Positions 9,853 to 18,997 of a stretch of DNA of 64,000 nucleotides are shown piece after piece. Numbering within the stretch: the stretch's first letter is position 1; every line of letters starts with the position of its first letter. The notes beneath the pieces were generated by a model, which was not told where the DNA came from, searched no databases, and saw nothing but the letters and a program-made list of their open reading frames with translations. Made by a program: the position numbers and the translations under genes. Source of the stretch: Planctomycetota bacterium (lineage in GTDB: Bacteria > Planctomycetota > Phycisphaerae > WQYP01); assembly GCA_021818445.1 (NCBI GenBank), contig JAKAEB010000004.1, forward strand, positions 41,947 through 105,946, read 5' to 3'.

Positions 9853-9939
9853 CGGCTGGCAACCTGCGGCCTGCCGACGCGCCGGCCACAGCCCCTGCGG
9901 CGGGTTTATTTGACGGCAGCCGCATTTTTTGAGGCCCCC

Positions 9940-11241
9940 ATGCCACCCAAAAATTGCATCATCCACGCTGCCGCCATTCTTGCCGATGCCGAAACGCTGA
10001 TCACCGATGGTGCCCTGTGCCTGCGGGATGGAAAAATCGCCGCGGTCGGGCCCATGAACGCCATGCGGCGGCGGTACCCGGCGGTGTCGATATGCAGTGC
10101 TGGCCAAAGCCTCATCACCCCCGGCCTGATTAACATTCATACGCACCTGGAATTGGGGCACCTGCGTGGCAAAATCCCCAGCCGCCATCCTGATCCGATA
10201 CCCTTTCCCGATTGGGTTTGCCAGCTTTTCGCCCTTACCCCCCCACCGGAGTTGCTGCCCGATGTTGTTGCAAAAAGTGTTTACAGCGGCGTTGAAGAAT
10301 GCTTGCAGTTTGGCGTCACCGCCGTGGGCGATATCACCCGCCACCCCCTTTTGACGCGCTGCGCCCTTGCTGATTCTCCGCTGCGGGGCATCAGCTTTGG
10401 GGAAATAACAGCCATGGGTAAGGCCCGCCACCTGCTGCCGGAGCGGATGGCCGCCGCCCAAGCCCCCATCGCCAATACAAATAGCCATCTGGCGGTCGGG
10501 CTTTCGCCGCACGCCCCCTATTCGGTGGAAGGGCCAGCGCTGCAGGCTATTGTCGACTGCGCCGCCACCGCCCATCAACCGCTGGCCATGCACCTGGCGG
10601 AACTGCCGGACGAGGCGGATTTTTTGCGCGATTTTTCCGGCCCGCTTGGCCGCACATGGGCTTTGCGCCGGATGATTGACGTATTGGATGACCACATTCC
10701 CACCTATGCCCATGGACCGGTCGGCTGGGCCGATCAGTGGGGATTGCTTAACCACGCCCAACCCTTGGTGCTGGCGCATGTTAATTACGCCAGCGGTGAC
10801 GACATCCGGCGGCTTGCCGGGCGACCGCACCTTTCGGTGGCCATGTGTCCGCGCACGCGCCATTATTTTGGTCATGATTCCATATCAGCACATCCCTGCG
10901 TAGCCATGCTGAAGGCCGGTATCCGTGTTTGCCTTGCGACCGATTCCCTTGCTAGTTCGCCGGACTTGAACTTGCTGGCGGAAGCGGCCGCCGCCCATCG
11001 CGAATTGCCATCGCTGCCATTTTCCACCCTGTTCCGTATGATGACGCAGTGGCCGGCGGAGGCGTTTAACCTGCCTTCCGGAAGGCTGATACCCGGGCAT
11101 TTTGCAGATGTGGCGGCCTATCCGCTGCCGGACAAGCCGCATGGTGCCGAAGCTGCCATCGCCGATTTAATTCAGCGCTGCCCCCCTGCCAGTATGGTGA
11201 TGATTGGATCGCAAGTGGTTTCGGGTAAATTAGATGCTTGA
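9940..11241 (+). CDS. Amidohydrolase / metal-dependent deaminase family (SsnA/MtaD-like)
   Basis: LITPGLINIHTHLELGHLRG, SPHAPYSV, MHLAE, CLATDSLASSPDLNLLAE. Confidence 0.85.
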   Translation: MPPKNCIIHAAAILADAETLITDGALCLRDGKIAAVGPMNAMRRRYPAVSICSAGQSLITPGLINIHTHLELGHLRGKIPSRHPDPIPFPDWVCQLFALTPPPELLPDVVAKSVYSGVEECLQFGVTAVGDITRHPLLTRCALADSPLRGISFGEITAMGKARHLLPERMAAAQAPIANTNSHLAVGLSPHAPYSVEGPALQAIVDCAATAHQPLAMHLAELPDEADFLRDFSGPLGRTWALRRMIDVLDDHIPTYAHGPVGWADQWGLLNHAQPLVLAHVNYASGDDIRRLAGRPHLSVAMCPRTRHYFGHDSISAHPCVAMLKAGIRVCLATDSLASSPDLNLLAEAAAAHRELPSLPFSTLFRMMTQWPAEAFNLPSGRLIPGHFADVAAYPLPDKPHGAEAAIADLIQRCPPASMVMIGSQVVSGKLDA

Positions 11242-11294
11242 ACATCCGGCGTGTTTTGAGCATAGATATTGACAGGCACTTATTGGAGACCGCT

Positions 11295-12200
11295 ATGGCA
11301 TCCACCCAACGATCTGGCAACACGGTTTTTTTGATCGGCGGCAAGTACAGCCGCCCGGGTGCTGCATTGGGAAAATTACTGGTGTTTGTCATTATTGCGC
11401 TCATTGTGGTGGTGGCGGGCTATTACATGTTTTCCAAACCGAAGCCCAACCCTGCCGAGGCGTATCCCACCAGCGCTAAAAAGATGATCAATCAATTCTT
11501 CCAGCTTATTTCCACCGGTACCACATCCGCCGACCAGAAGGCTTTCAAATTGCTTTCTTTGCCGATCCGCAAAATCCATCACAAGCATCCCGGGCGCTAT
11601 TGGCAGCGATTTGAGGATATGAATGTGTATCTGACCGATGTGTTCGGCACCACCTGGCCGGCCAATATTCGCATTGTTCATTCCACGAATCCGGAAAAGC
11701 CGGATGAATACATCGCGCATGTGCGAACCGAAGTGTTTCATATCACGGTGGCCAATCAGAACCGCTACGCCAGCGCGTTGCCCCATCCCCATTACGGCCT
11801 GGTGGCGATAAAAGAATTTTCCTTTTCTGGCGGTGCCCAGGCCCAGCGGGCGGCGGCCGGTTCCAGTGTGCTTGGGGCAATGGGGTTGCAGGGGGCGGCC
11901 AACAATGTGGCGGGCATATCGGCGGCGTACAGTGCGGTGGATAACCTCAAGCCGTGGCAGATCAAGCATCGCCTGCTGCCGGTGGTGCTGCATCCCCATG
12001 CTGCGGCCCTGCGGCAGTGCATATATCAGCTTTGGCCGGTGCGTAAAGACCCCACCGTCCGCATGGTGCTTAAGCAGATTGCCCACGACCCTCAATACGC
12101 GGTTAATATCCAGCAGGAAGCCCGGCATGTGCTGGCCGGGCATGTGTCAGATTCCACATTGATCGCCAATCAGGTGACGCACATTCATCCCAAATACTAG
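11295..12200 (+). CDS. Hypothetical membrane-anchored protein
   Basis: Long ORF with single N-terminal TM; no recognised domain. Confidence 0.7.
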   Translation: MASTQRSGNTVFLIGGKYSRPGAALGKLLVFVIIALIVVVAGYYMFSKPKPNPAEAYPTSAKKMINQFFQLISTGTTSADQKAFKLLSLPIRKIHHKHPGRYWQRFEDMNVYLTDVFGTTWPANIRIVHSTNPEKPDEYIAHVRTEVFHITVANQNRYASALPHPHYGLVAIKEFSFSGGAQAQRAAAGSSVLGAMGLQGAANNVAGISAAYSAVDNLKPWQIKHRLLPVVLHPHAAALRQCIYQLWPVRKDPTVRMVLKQIAHDPQYAVNIQQEARHVLAGHVSDSTLIANQVTHIHPKY

Positions 12201-12236
12201 ACGCGTATTAACCATCATGCCGCGGGCGTCATAAAG

Positions 12237-12254
12237 CCACCGGCTTGCCGGTGG
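12237..12254. repeat. REP-like palindrome CCACCGGC-TT-GCCGGTGG
   Basis: Perfect 8-bp stem bordering repeat array 1. Confidence 0.5.
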
Positions 12255-12257
12255 TTG

Positions 12258-13231
12258 GCACGCTTCGCGGTGAACCAAGGTAACTATTTGCACCGCTGAG
12301 CGCCAAGGACGCGAAGACCAGCCAATCTGATTATTTCATATTTTTGTAATGCTATCCGCGGCTCTGCGCGAGATCGTAACTCTTCTCTGTGCGAGTTAAG
12401 GTGTCATGCCGTTGGCATGATGGAAGCTGTTTTTTTGGCGCGCAGAGAAAAGGAGCCACAGGGGTTAAGTCACGGAATCGTCCCCACCGTAGTGGCCAAA
12501 TCATGACAATTAGGCAGGTCCATATCCAATGTGCTTGGCGTTTCTTGGCGTCCTCTGCGATCTTTGCGGTGAACCAAGGTAACTATTGGCACCGCCAAGA
12601 GCGCCAAGGACGCAAAGACCGGCCAATCTGATTATTTCATATTTTTTTGTTTATCTTTGTATCTCGGTGGCTCTGTGCGAGGTATTAAGACCTCTCCGTG
12701 TGATATTAGGTGTCATGCCGTTGGCATGATGAAAGTTGCTTTTTTAGCGCACAGAGAAAAGGAGCTACAGGGGTTAAGTCACGAAATCGTCCCCACCGTA
12801 GTGGCCAAATCATGATAATTAGGCAGGTCCATATCCAATGTGCTTGGCGCTTCTTGGCGTCCTCCGCGCTTTGCGGTGAACCAAGGTAACTATTGGCACC
12901 GCCAAGAGCGCCAAGGACGCAAAGACCGGCCAATCTGATTATTTCATATGTTTTTAATTATTTCTGCGTCGCTGTGGCTCTGTGCGAGGTATTAAGACCT
13001 CTCCGTGTGATATTAGGTGTCATGCCGATGGCATGATGAAAGTTGTTTTTTGGCGCGCAGAGAAAAAGAGCCACAGGGGTTAAGTCACGGAATCGTCCCC
13101 ACCGTAGTGGCCAAATCATGACAATTAGGCAGGTCCATATCCAATGTGCTTGGCGTTTCTTGGCGTCCTCCGCGATCTTTGCGGTGAACCAAGGTAACTA
13201 TTGGCACCGCCAAGAGCGCCAAGGACGCGGG
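12258..13231 (+). repeat. Tandem repeat array 1, three palindrome-bearing units of about 308 bp (type-1 internal segment)
   Basis: TCATGCC-N3-GGCATGA at 12404, 12713, 13020 (spacing 309, 307); conserved flanks ...CTTGGCGTCCTC..TTTGCGGTGAACCAAGGTAACTATTGGCACCGCCAAGAGCGCCAAGGACGCAAAGACCGGCCAATCTGA. Confidence 0.93.
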
Positions 13232-13257
13232 GGATTTTCATTGGCAGGAGAAGCGCG

Positions 13258-13272
13258 CCGGGACAAGCCCGG
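13258..13272. repeat. REP-like palindrome CCGGG-ACAAG-CCCGG
   Basis: Hairpin at the other side of array 1; same sequence at 63337-63351. Confidence 0.5.
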
Positions 13273-13357
13273 TGGTTGGCGCGTTCGCCGATGGCGGACA
13301 CGCGGCGATAGGCGCTGGCGCTTATATATCGCCGGCCGCACCGCCCCGCAACGGCGT

Positions 13358-15340
13358 CTATTTCTCACCGATCCGCAAAATGGTCAGAGACCGTGCGGGA
13401 AACACGTAATGGAACTTGGCACCCGGAACGCCAAAGTGCGATATTACTGGTGCCACTGCCATTTCATGATTGCGGGTGTTAAGACTGGTGAAGTGCGGCC
13501 CGGTCAGGGTGATCGCCTCACCAGCGGCAGACAGACCGCTCGCGCCCGTCAACGACAGATTAACACCAACCTTATGTGCTGTTCCGTTCACAACCTTGAT
13601 AATGATGGTGTGTTGCGGATCGTTGACGCCAGCAATTGCGGTGAACCGCCCGGGCACCGCCGCCGTCCGAACCTGATTGGTCGTACCGGGACGATCGGTC
13701 AACTGCAATGGCAGCATGCGTGTGGCACGGTTATTGGAGAACATCTCCTGTACCCAGTAAGACACAATTCCCCAGGCATGATTGGTGGTGAATTTAATTA
13801 AATCAGGATTCCACTGGCTGCCGTTACGGTTTACAAAAAGTGGTGCGTACGACGCCATTACCACCAGATCGCTGTTCTTTTCAAGGCCGGTCATCCATGC
13901 CGCCTCGGCAAGGGCGGCCCGCAGATCGCCTTTGCCGGCATGGCGGGTATCGGCATATTCACCTACAAATACTTTGGGGCCGTTGCGGTTTTGATGATCG
14001 TACCGGTTGCGATTTTGCCAAAACCACTGCGGGCTTTGATAAAAATGTTCATCCACGATGGGGGCATAGTGGGGGGCGAGATTGGCAACGCCGGCAAAAA
14101 TTAATTTTACATGGGGATACTTCGCATGGAGCCGACTGAAGTAGGCATTGTAATAATGCGGATACATCGGCGTAAGCATCCAAAACCCTTCATTGCCTAC
14201 CTCCAGCATATGCATGTGGAACGGGGCGGGGTGTCCGTATTTTGCCCGCAAAGCGCCCCATTTATTACTGGTCGGTGCATTGGCGAATTGAATGGCATGG
14301 GAAATACTTTTCACCCATGGCCCGAGTTGGTCGTACGGTACCCGATCGTTGGCACCCAGCGAAAAGCCGCAATTAAAGCCGTAAAGAGGCCGTGCGTGTA
14401 ACTCCTGGCACATCTGCAGCATTTCCAGATAGCCGAAGCCGTCTGTCACCCAGTAACCCCAGGGGTCCCAGTGTCCCGGTCGTTTCGACACGGGGCCAAT
14501 AGATTTATTCCAGTAAAAGCCATTGGAGAGGTTATTGCCCTCGGTGTAGTTGCCGCCGGGAAACCGTACAAACGATGGGTGCAGGCGAACCAGCATTTTC
14601 ATCAAATCCGGCCGCAATCCATTAATTTGATGTTGATATGTATCAACTGGAAACAGATCGACAATATTGAGATACAACGTTCCCAGGCCTACCGGCACAA
14701 ACGCCAGCACGCCGTGGTGGGCAGTGGCGTTGGCCCGCAGGGTGATGTGAAACTTTTTCCAATGTTCACTTAAGCCATGAAGTGTGGCATTGGCCAGCAC
14801 GCGGCGCTCACCGGCACTTTCCAGCCGGACAATCAGGTCTGAACTCATGCCGGGGCTGCGCCGGGCGTAAAACGACAGCCGATATCGCTTGCCATGCACA
14901 AACCGCATTCCCCAATATCCGGTGTTGACCAATTGAACGGCACCGGGCTGAGAACCCCAGTGCATATCCACGCGGCCGCTGACGACATTTTCCTTGTTTA
15001 ACGGGTGATTAAAATCCACCCACAGGCTTGCATTACCCTTGTGTGGGGTGACAATCAGATGCCAGCCTACGGGATAATTCTGGTTCGCCACCCATTTAAA
15101 TGTGCCATTCTTTACCATCTCGGCATACAGGCCCCCCTGACCGGCGTAATTGATTTCCTCAAAAAATATGCCCCACAACTTTGGACTTATGTGTATGCCC
15201 GGTCGTCCGACCGCGATGCGCATGCCAGTTGCGGCATTGGCCAGACCCGCCTGTGATGCGGCGGCCAGCACGACGGCCAGCGCCAGCAGGCCGCGGCAAA
15301 CATGGCTCCAGAGAGATGATTTCAGTCTGCAATCCACCAT
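13358..15340 (-). CDS. Alpha-L-arabinofuranosidase, GH51, secreted
   Basis: ISPKLWGIFFEEINYAGQGGLYAEMVKNGTF, RFPGGNYTEGNN, EVGNEGFW. Confidence 0.9.
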   Translation of the reverse strand: MVDCRLKSSLWSHVCRGLLALAVVLAAASQAGLANAATGMRIAVGRPGIHISPKLWGIFFEEINYAGQGGLYAEMVKNGTFKWVANQNYPVGWHLIVTPHKGNASLWVDFNHPLNKENVVSGRVDMHWGSQPGAVQLVNTGYWGMRFVHGKRYRLSFYARRSPGMSSDLIVRLESAGERRVLANATLHGLSEHWKKFHITLRANATAHHGVLAFVPVGLGTLYLNIVDLFPVDTYQHQINGLRPDLMKMLVRLHPSFVRFPGGNYTEGNNLSNGFYWNKSIGPVSKRPGHWDPWGYWVTDGFGYLEMLQMCQELHARPLYGFNCGFSLGANDRVPYDQLGPWVKSISHAIQFANAPTSNKWGALRAKYGHPAPFHMHMLEVGNEGFWMLTPMYPHYYNAYFSRLHAKYPHVKLIFAGVANLAPHYAPIVDEHFYQSPQWFWQNRNRYDHQNRNGPKVFVGEYADTRHAGKGDLRAALAEAAWMTGLEKNSDLVVMASYAPLFVNRNGSQWNPDLIKFTTNHAWGIVSYWVQEMFSNNRATRMLPLQLTDRPGTTNQVRTAAVPGRFTAIAGVNDPQHTIIIKVVNGTAHKVGVNLSLTGASGLSAAGEAITLTGPHFTSLNTRNHEMAVAPVISHFGVPGAKFHYVFPARSLTILRIGEK

Positions 15341-15509
15341 ATCGATACACTCCTCGTTTTATGCCGGTAACCAGATGCCCCGCAGCCGACTGTTATTTGC
15401 CGCACCCAGAGAACCACCTGATTTTCGTTATAATGTTTACGATTGTCAACCCCCTCGTGTTTCGGGCGGCGCTTTGCAACTGGCATCGCAGGCCGCATAC
15501 TCTCCATTT

Positions 15510-16055
15510 ATGCGATGGATCACGTTCTTTGCCTTGCTTTACATTGCCGCGGCATTGCAGGCCGCCCATCTGGGGCAACTGAATTTAACCGGATATTTTC
15601 ATTTGGAATTTATTCCATTGCTGGCGATCTTCTACAGCCTGTACGCTGAACGCGACTCGGCCATGCTTGCCGCCCTGCTTTGCGGCCTGGTTTACGATCT
15701 GACGAGTCCATCACTGCTGGGGTTGGAGATGGTGCTGCTGGGTTTGCTTTCCATGGGCATTACCAATATTCGCGCCCACGTGTTTCGTAACAATTTTATC
15801 AGTCAGATGGTGATTACCTTTTTAACCGTCACGCTGTTTCTGTATGGACGGATGATCATCAGCAATCTGCTTTTGTGGACGGCCGGCAAACATGCCCTTG
15901 TACCGACAAATCTTGCCATTTGCCTGATTATTTTAAGTTCGGCGATTTATTCCGCAGCCGTCGCACCGTTGTTGTTTCGCGCCCTGTTTTTTCTCGGTGC
16001 CCTGCTGGGTTTTGACAGCCATACCGGACGGGCCGGGCGGCTGGCGCGAAAATAA
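15510..16055 (+). CDS. mreD: MreD-like rod-shape-determining membrane protein
   Basis: 182 aa, about 5 TM; FIPLLAIFYSLYAERDSAMLAALLCGLVYDLTSPSLLGLEMVLLGLLSM resembles MreD. Confidence 0.6.
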   Translation: MRWITFFALLYIAAALQAAHLGQLNLTGYFHLEFIPLLAIFYSLYAERDSAMLAALLCGLVYDLTSPSLLGLEMVLLGLLSMGITNIRAHVFRNNFISQMVITFLTVTLFLYGRMIISNLLLWTAGKHALVPTNLAICLIILSSAIYSAAVAPLLFRALFFLGALLGFDSHTGRAGRLARK

Positions 16056-16100
16056 CCGGTGGTTCGGCATCCACATTGCTGCCCGCATTGCCGTCTGTGG

Positions 16101-17291
16101 TTACGGCCGGGCGCGGCTGGCCAGGTTATCAAGGATGCTCATAAAGTTCATATAGGCATGAAATGGCGATTCATAGGTGCTGAAATCGGGAGTTGACGCA
16201 TCGCCAAGGTGCCGGGTGTTCATGTAAAAAAAGTGGTCACTGGTAGTCAGCCTCCGCCAGTCGCTTAGCAGCACTTCATCGTTTCCAGCCTTGATGGCGT
16301 TTTCCAACCGGTAAAGTTCCTGCATGGCATTGGATTGCATGGCGTTGCCCAGCCAGCAGGATAGATCGCGATGGGTGTCCGTCCAGCCGATATTTCTCGG
16401 CACGCTGATCTCCCGTAGCGGCTTGACGGCATCGATGATTTGCGACGGTGTAACCAGCGAACCGCCCAGGGCGAAAATGTATTCCGGCAGGGCCATGAAA
16501 AAATCAAAAATGCCGGTCTCTTCGCCGTGGCGCTCGCCGAGATTTTCCAGATCAAGACCGACAAGCCCATAATCCCCATGAAGTCCCATGAGCCAACGGG
16601 CGTATTTGTCTGCCATCAGCGGCCACTGGGACCACGTTCTGGCGGAAAATCGCATCGAGATATCTTCACTTAGCCGGTAGTGCCGCAGCAGCAAACGAAG
16701 GTTTTCGCGCATGCCGGTGTAGACGTGTGTGGGCGCATTATGGTCACCGAGGACGCCTTCCCATCCCTCGATGATGGCGGCTTCCACGCGGGTGGAACTT
16801 AGCATGCGCCCCACCTCGTTGGAATAAATGAGGTTGGAATTGCGGAAGACACGCGGATTTTGGCCGAAGTATTTTTTTATAATGTGGCGATGCAGTCGAA
16901 CCTGCTGCCGGAATTCATCCGGCGAATAGAGAAATGCCAAGCTGTGGTGGGATGGTTCGCAGAGAAATTCCACACAGCCGGTTTTGGCCAAACCCTGCAA
17001 TTGCAGCAGCACATCGGGGTAATAGAGTTCAAACTGTTCAATCGCGGTACCGGAAATACCCAGCGTAAGGCGAAATGCCTCGCCATAGCGTCGTGCCATT
17101 TGACTGAATAAGTCGATTGACGGCAGATAACTGCTTCGCGCCACTTTATGAATGAGCTGATTATTCAGATGAGAATCAAAGTATTCCGGTTCAGAATCAA
17201 ATGCGCTGTAACGCCGCAGTCTGAATGGCTGATGAATCTGAAAGTAAAGGCAAATCGCAACCATAATCGCTAACTTGCAGGCCTCCGCCAC
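16101..17291 (-). CDS. Glycoside hydrolase family 57 protein
   Basis: VAICLYFQIHQPFRLRRYSAFD; FLCEPSHHSLAFLYSPDEFRQQV; DLENLGERHGEETGIFDFF. Confidence 0.88.
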   Translation of the reverse strand: MAEACKLAIMVAICLYFQIHQPFRLRRYSAFDSEPEYFDSHLNNQLIHKVARSSYLPSIDLFSQMARRYGEAFRLTLGISGTAIEQFELYYPDVLLQLQGLAKTGCVEFLCEPSHHSLAFLYSPDEFRQQVRLHRHIIKKYFGQNPRVFRNSNLIYSNEVGRMLSSTRVEAAIIEGWEGVLGDHNAPTHVYTGMRENLRLLLRHYRLSEDISMRFSARTWSQWPLMADKYARWLMGLHGDYGLVGLDLENLGERHGEETGIFDFFMALPEYIFALGGSLVTPSQIIDAVKPLREISVPRNIGWTDTHRDLSCWLGNAMQSNAMQELYRLENAIKAGNDEVLLSDWRRLTTSDHFFYMNTRHLGDASTPDFSTYESPFHAYMNFMSILDNLASRARP

Positions 17292-18031
17292 ACCCCGAAT
17301 AACCTGGAGTATACCGGTATGGGCCAGATGTGGCCATCAAATCCGCATGATGCAGGCAATTGATCTCCGCCTGCAAATTGCGATTCACCAATCTCATCGG
17401 GGCGGGCGCGGATTGTAGATGCGTCAGTCGAGCGGGCAGATCGGCAGGGTCGCATGTGGGCCGTGGCCGACTCTCAGAGCCCATCTGGCAATCCCGCCGG
17501 GAGCGCCTTGGGGCGGCATGTGGGGCAATTCCGCCCGCCGCAACACGCTCGATCCATCGGCATCATCGCCATCGGCCAGTATCCTAAGCCAGTGAACCGT
17601 CACTTCAACTGCCACCCGATTGTACCATCCGATGTGTGTATTTTCACAATGCACCGGCGAACTTGCCGGAAGCGGCGCGTGATATTAGCCCCGCCATCCG
17701 CCGATGCCAAAGTCCTTGCCATGGTTGCAAGTTGCTTTGGGATATCTTTGCGATATCCATACCATTTGCGATGTACGTTTACATCGGACCGGCACCTACC
17801 GGGAAACGCTGGATATCGTGGGTTTTTCGGTGTTTTCACCGCCGCCGAGAAAAATGGCCACGCCCATTTTTTTTTTCGCGTTCCGCCCGACGTGCACCAT
17901 GCTCAATTGTTGATATGATGCGTGCGATGGTACCGTCGTGGTTGTCGGCGTGGCCCAATTGACGGGCGTATAAACGGTACCGTGCCGAAATTAAGGCCCT
18001 TGTGGCCAGCGCGACATTTGGGGTAACGGTC

Positions 18032-18955
18032 ATGGATGAGAACCATATTTATCAGCGCGATTGCATTGAAGGCCTCGCGGAATTGCCTGAGGGCAGTGTC
18101 GATCTGGTATTCGCCGATCCACCGTTCAACATCGGTTACAAATATGATGTCTACGAAGACAAAAAAGCTGCTGACGACTATCTGAACTGGACGCGGCAAT
18201 GGGGGGCTGGGGTGTATCGCGCGCTGAAACCGACCGGTACGTTCTGGCTGGCGATCGGCGATGATTTTGCCGCTGAATTAAAAATTCTGTTTCAGCGCGA
18301 GCTGGGGTTTATCTGTCGCAGTTGGGTGCTGTGGTATTACACATTTGGCGTTCATTGCAAGTTCAAATTTGCCCGCAGTCATACGCACCTGTTTCACTTT
18401 GTGAAGGCCGCGGCGGGATTTACATTTAATGATGCTGAAATTCGTGTACCGTCAGCCCGGGCCCTCGTCTACGCCGATAGCCGCGCAGACCCCGCCGGTC
18501 GCCTGCCGGACGATACATGGATACTGCGTCCTCAGGATGCCCCGCAGGCATTTAAGCCCGACGAGGATGTCTGGTATGTGCCGCGCGTGTGCGGAACCTT
18601 TAAGGAGCGGGCCGGTTGGCATGGCTGTCAAATGCCGGAGCAAATTCTCGGTCGAATTATCAGGGTATCATCAAACCCCGGCGAACTGATCGTTGATCCG
18701 TTTGGCGGCAGCGGGTCAACACTGGTAACGGCCAAAAAGCTTGGTCGTCGCTACATCGGGTTTGAATTATCCCCGGAGTATGCCGCCCGCATTGCCACCC
18801 GGCTGGATGAAACGCGAACAGGTGAGCCACTCCTTGGGTCGGTGGAACCACTCACATCCGCACCGTCCACACGCGACGGCAAAACCATCCGGACTAAACA
18901 TACTGCCCCAACGGAAGCCGCGCCGCCCGAACTTTTCGCCAATGCCGAATCCTGA
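18032..18955 (+). CDS. Orphan DNA methyltransferase, beta-class N6_N4_Mtase
   Basis: [12 protein letters not shown] (motif IV) precedes [25 protein letters not shown] (motif I), i.e. beta-class order. Confidence 0.9.
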   Translation: MDENHIYQRDCIEGLAELPEGSVDLVFADPPFNIGYKYDVYEDKKAADDYLNWTRQWGAGVYRALKPTGTFWLAIGDDFAAELKILFQRELGFICRSWVLWYYTFGVHCKFKFARSHTHLFHFVKAAAGFTFNDAEIRVPSARALVYADSRADPAGRLPDDTWILRPQDAPQAFKPDEDVWYVPRVCGTFKERAGWHGCQMPEQILGRIIRVSSNPGELIVDPFGGSGSTLVTAKKLGRRYIGFELSPEYAARIATRLDETRTGEPLLGSVEPLTSAPSTRDGKTIRTKHTAPTEAAPPELFANAES

Positions 18956-18997
18956 AAAAAATCCGCAGGACGCTGGGCAGCCCAGCGTATTAATTTT

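Noticed and set aside
9580-10875. 431-aa minus-strand ORF as a real gene
   Set aside because: It overlaps both the receiver-domain gene and the amidohydrolase gene, both strongly supported on the plus strand.
11295-12200. Paralogy between hypothetical membrane proteins at 11295-12200 and 46176-47141
   Set aside because: Similar size and N-terminal TM only; no aligned sequence blocks on inspection.
12389-12631. ORFs inside the repeat arrays (e.g. 12389-12631, 13043-13801, 60056-60298, 60375-60608, 60659-60853, 63540-63722) with mutually similar translations
   Set aside because: Similarity is explained by the DNA repeat; reading frames are not maintained between units, start sites fall in palindromes, and composition is not protein-like.
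12258-13231. CRISPR array
   Set aside because: Units are about 300 bp with mostly conserved content and no short-repeat/unique-spacer alternation; no cas genes in the window.
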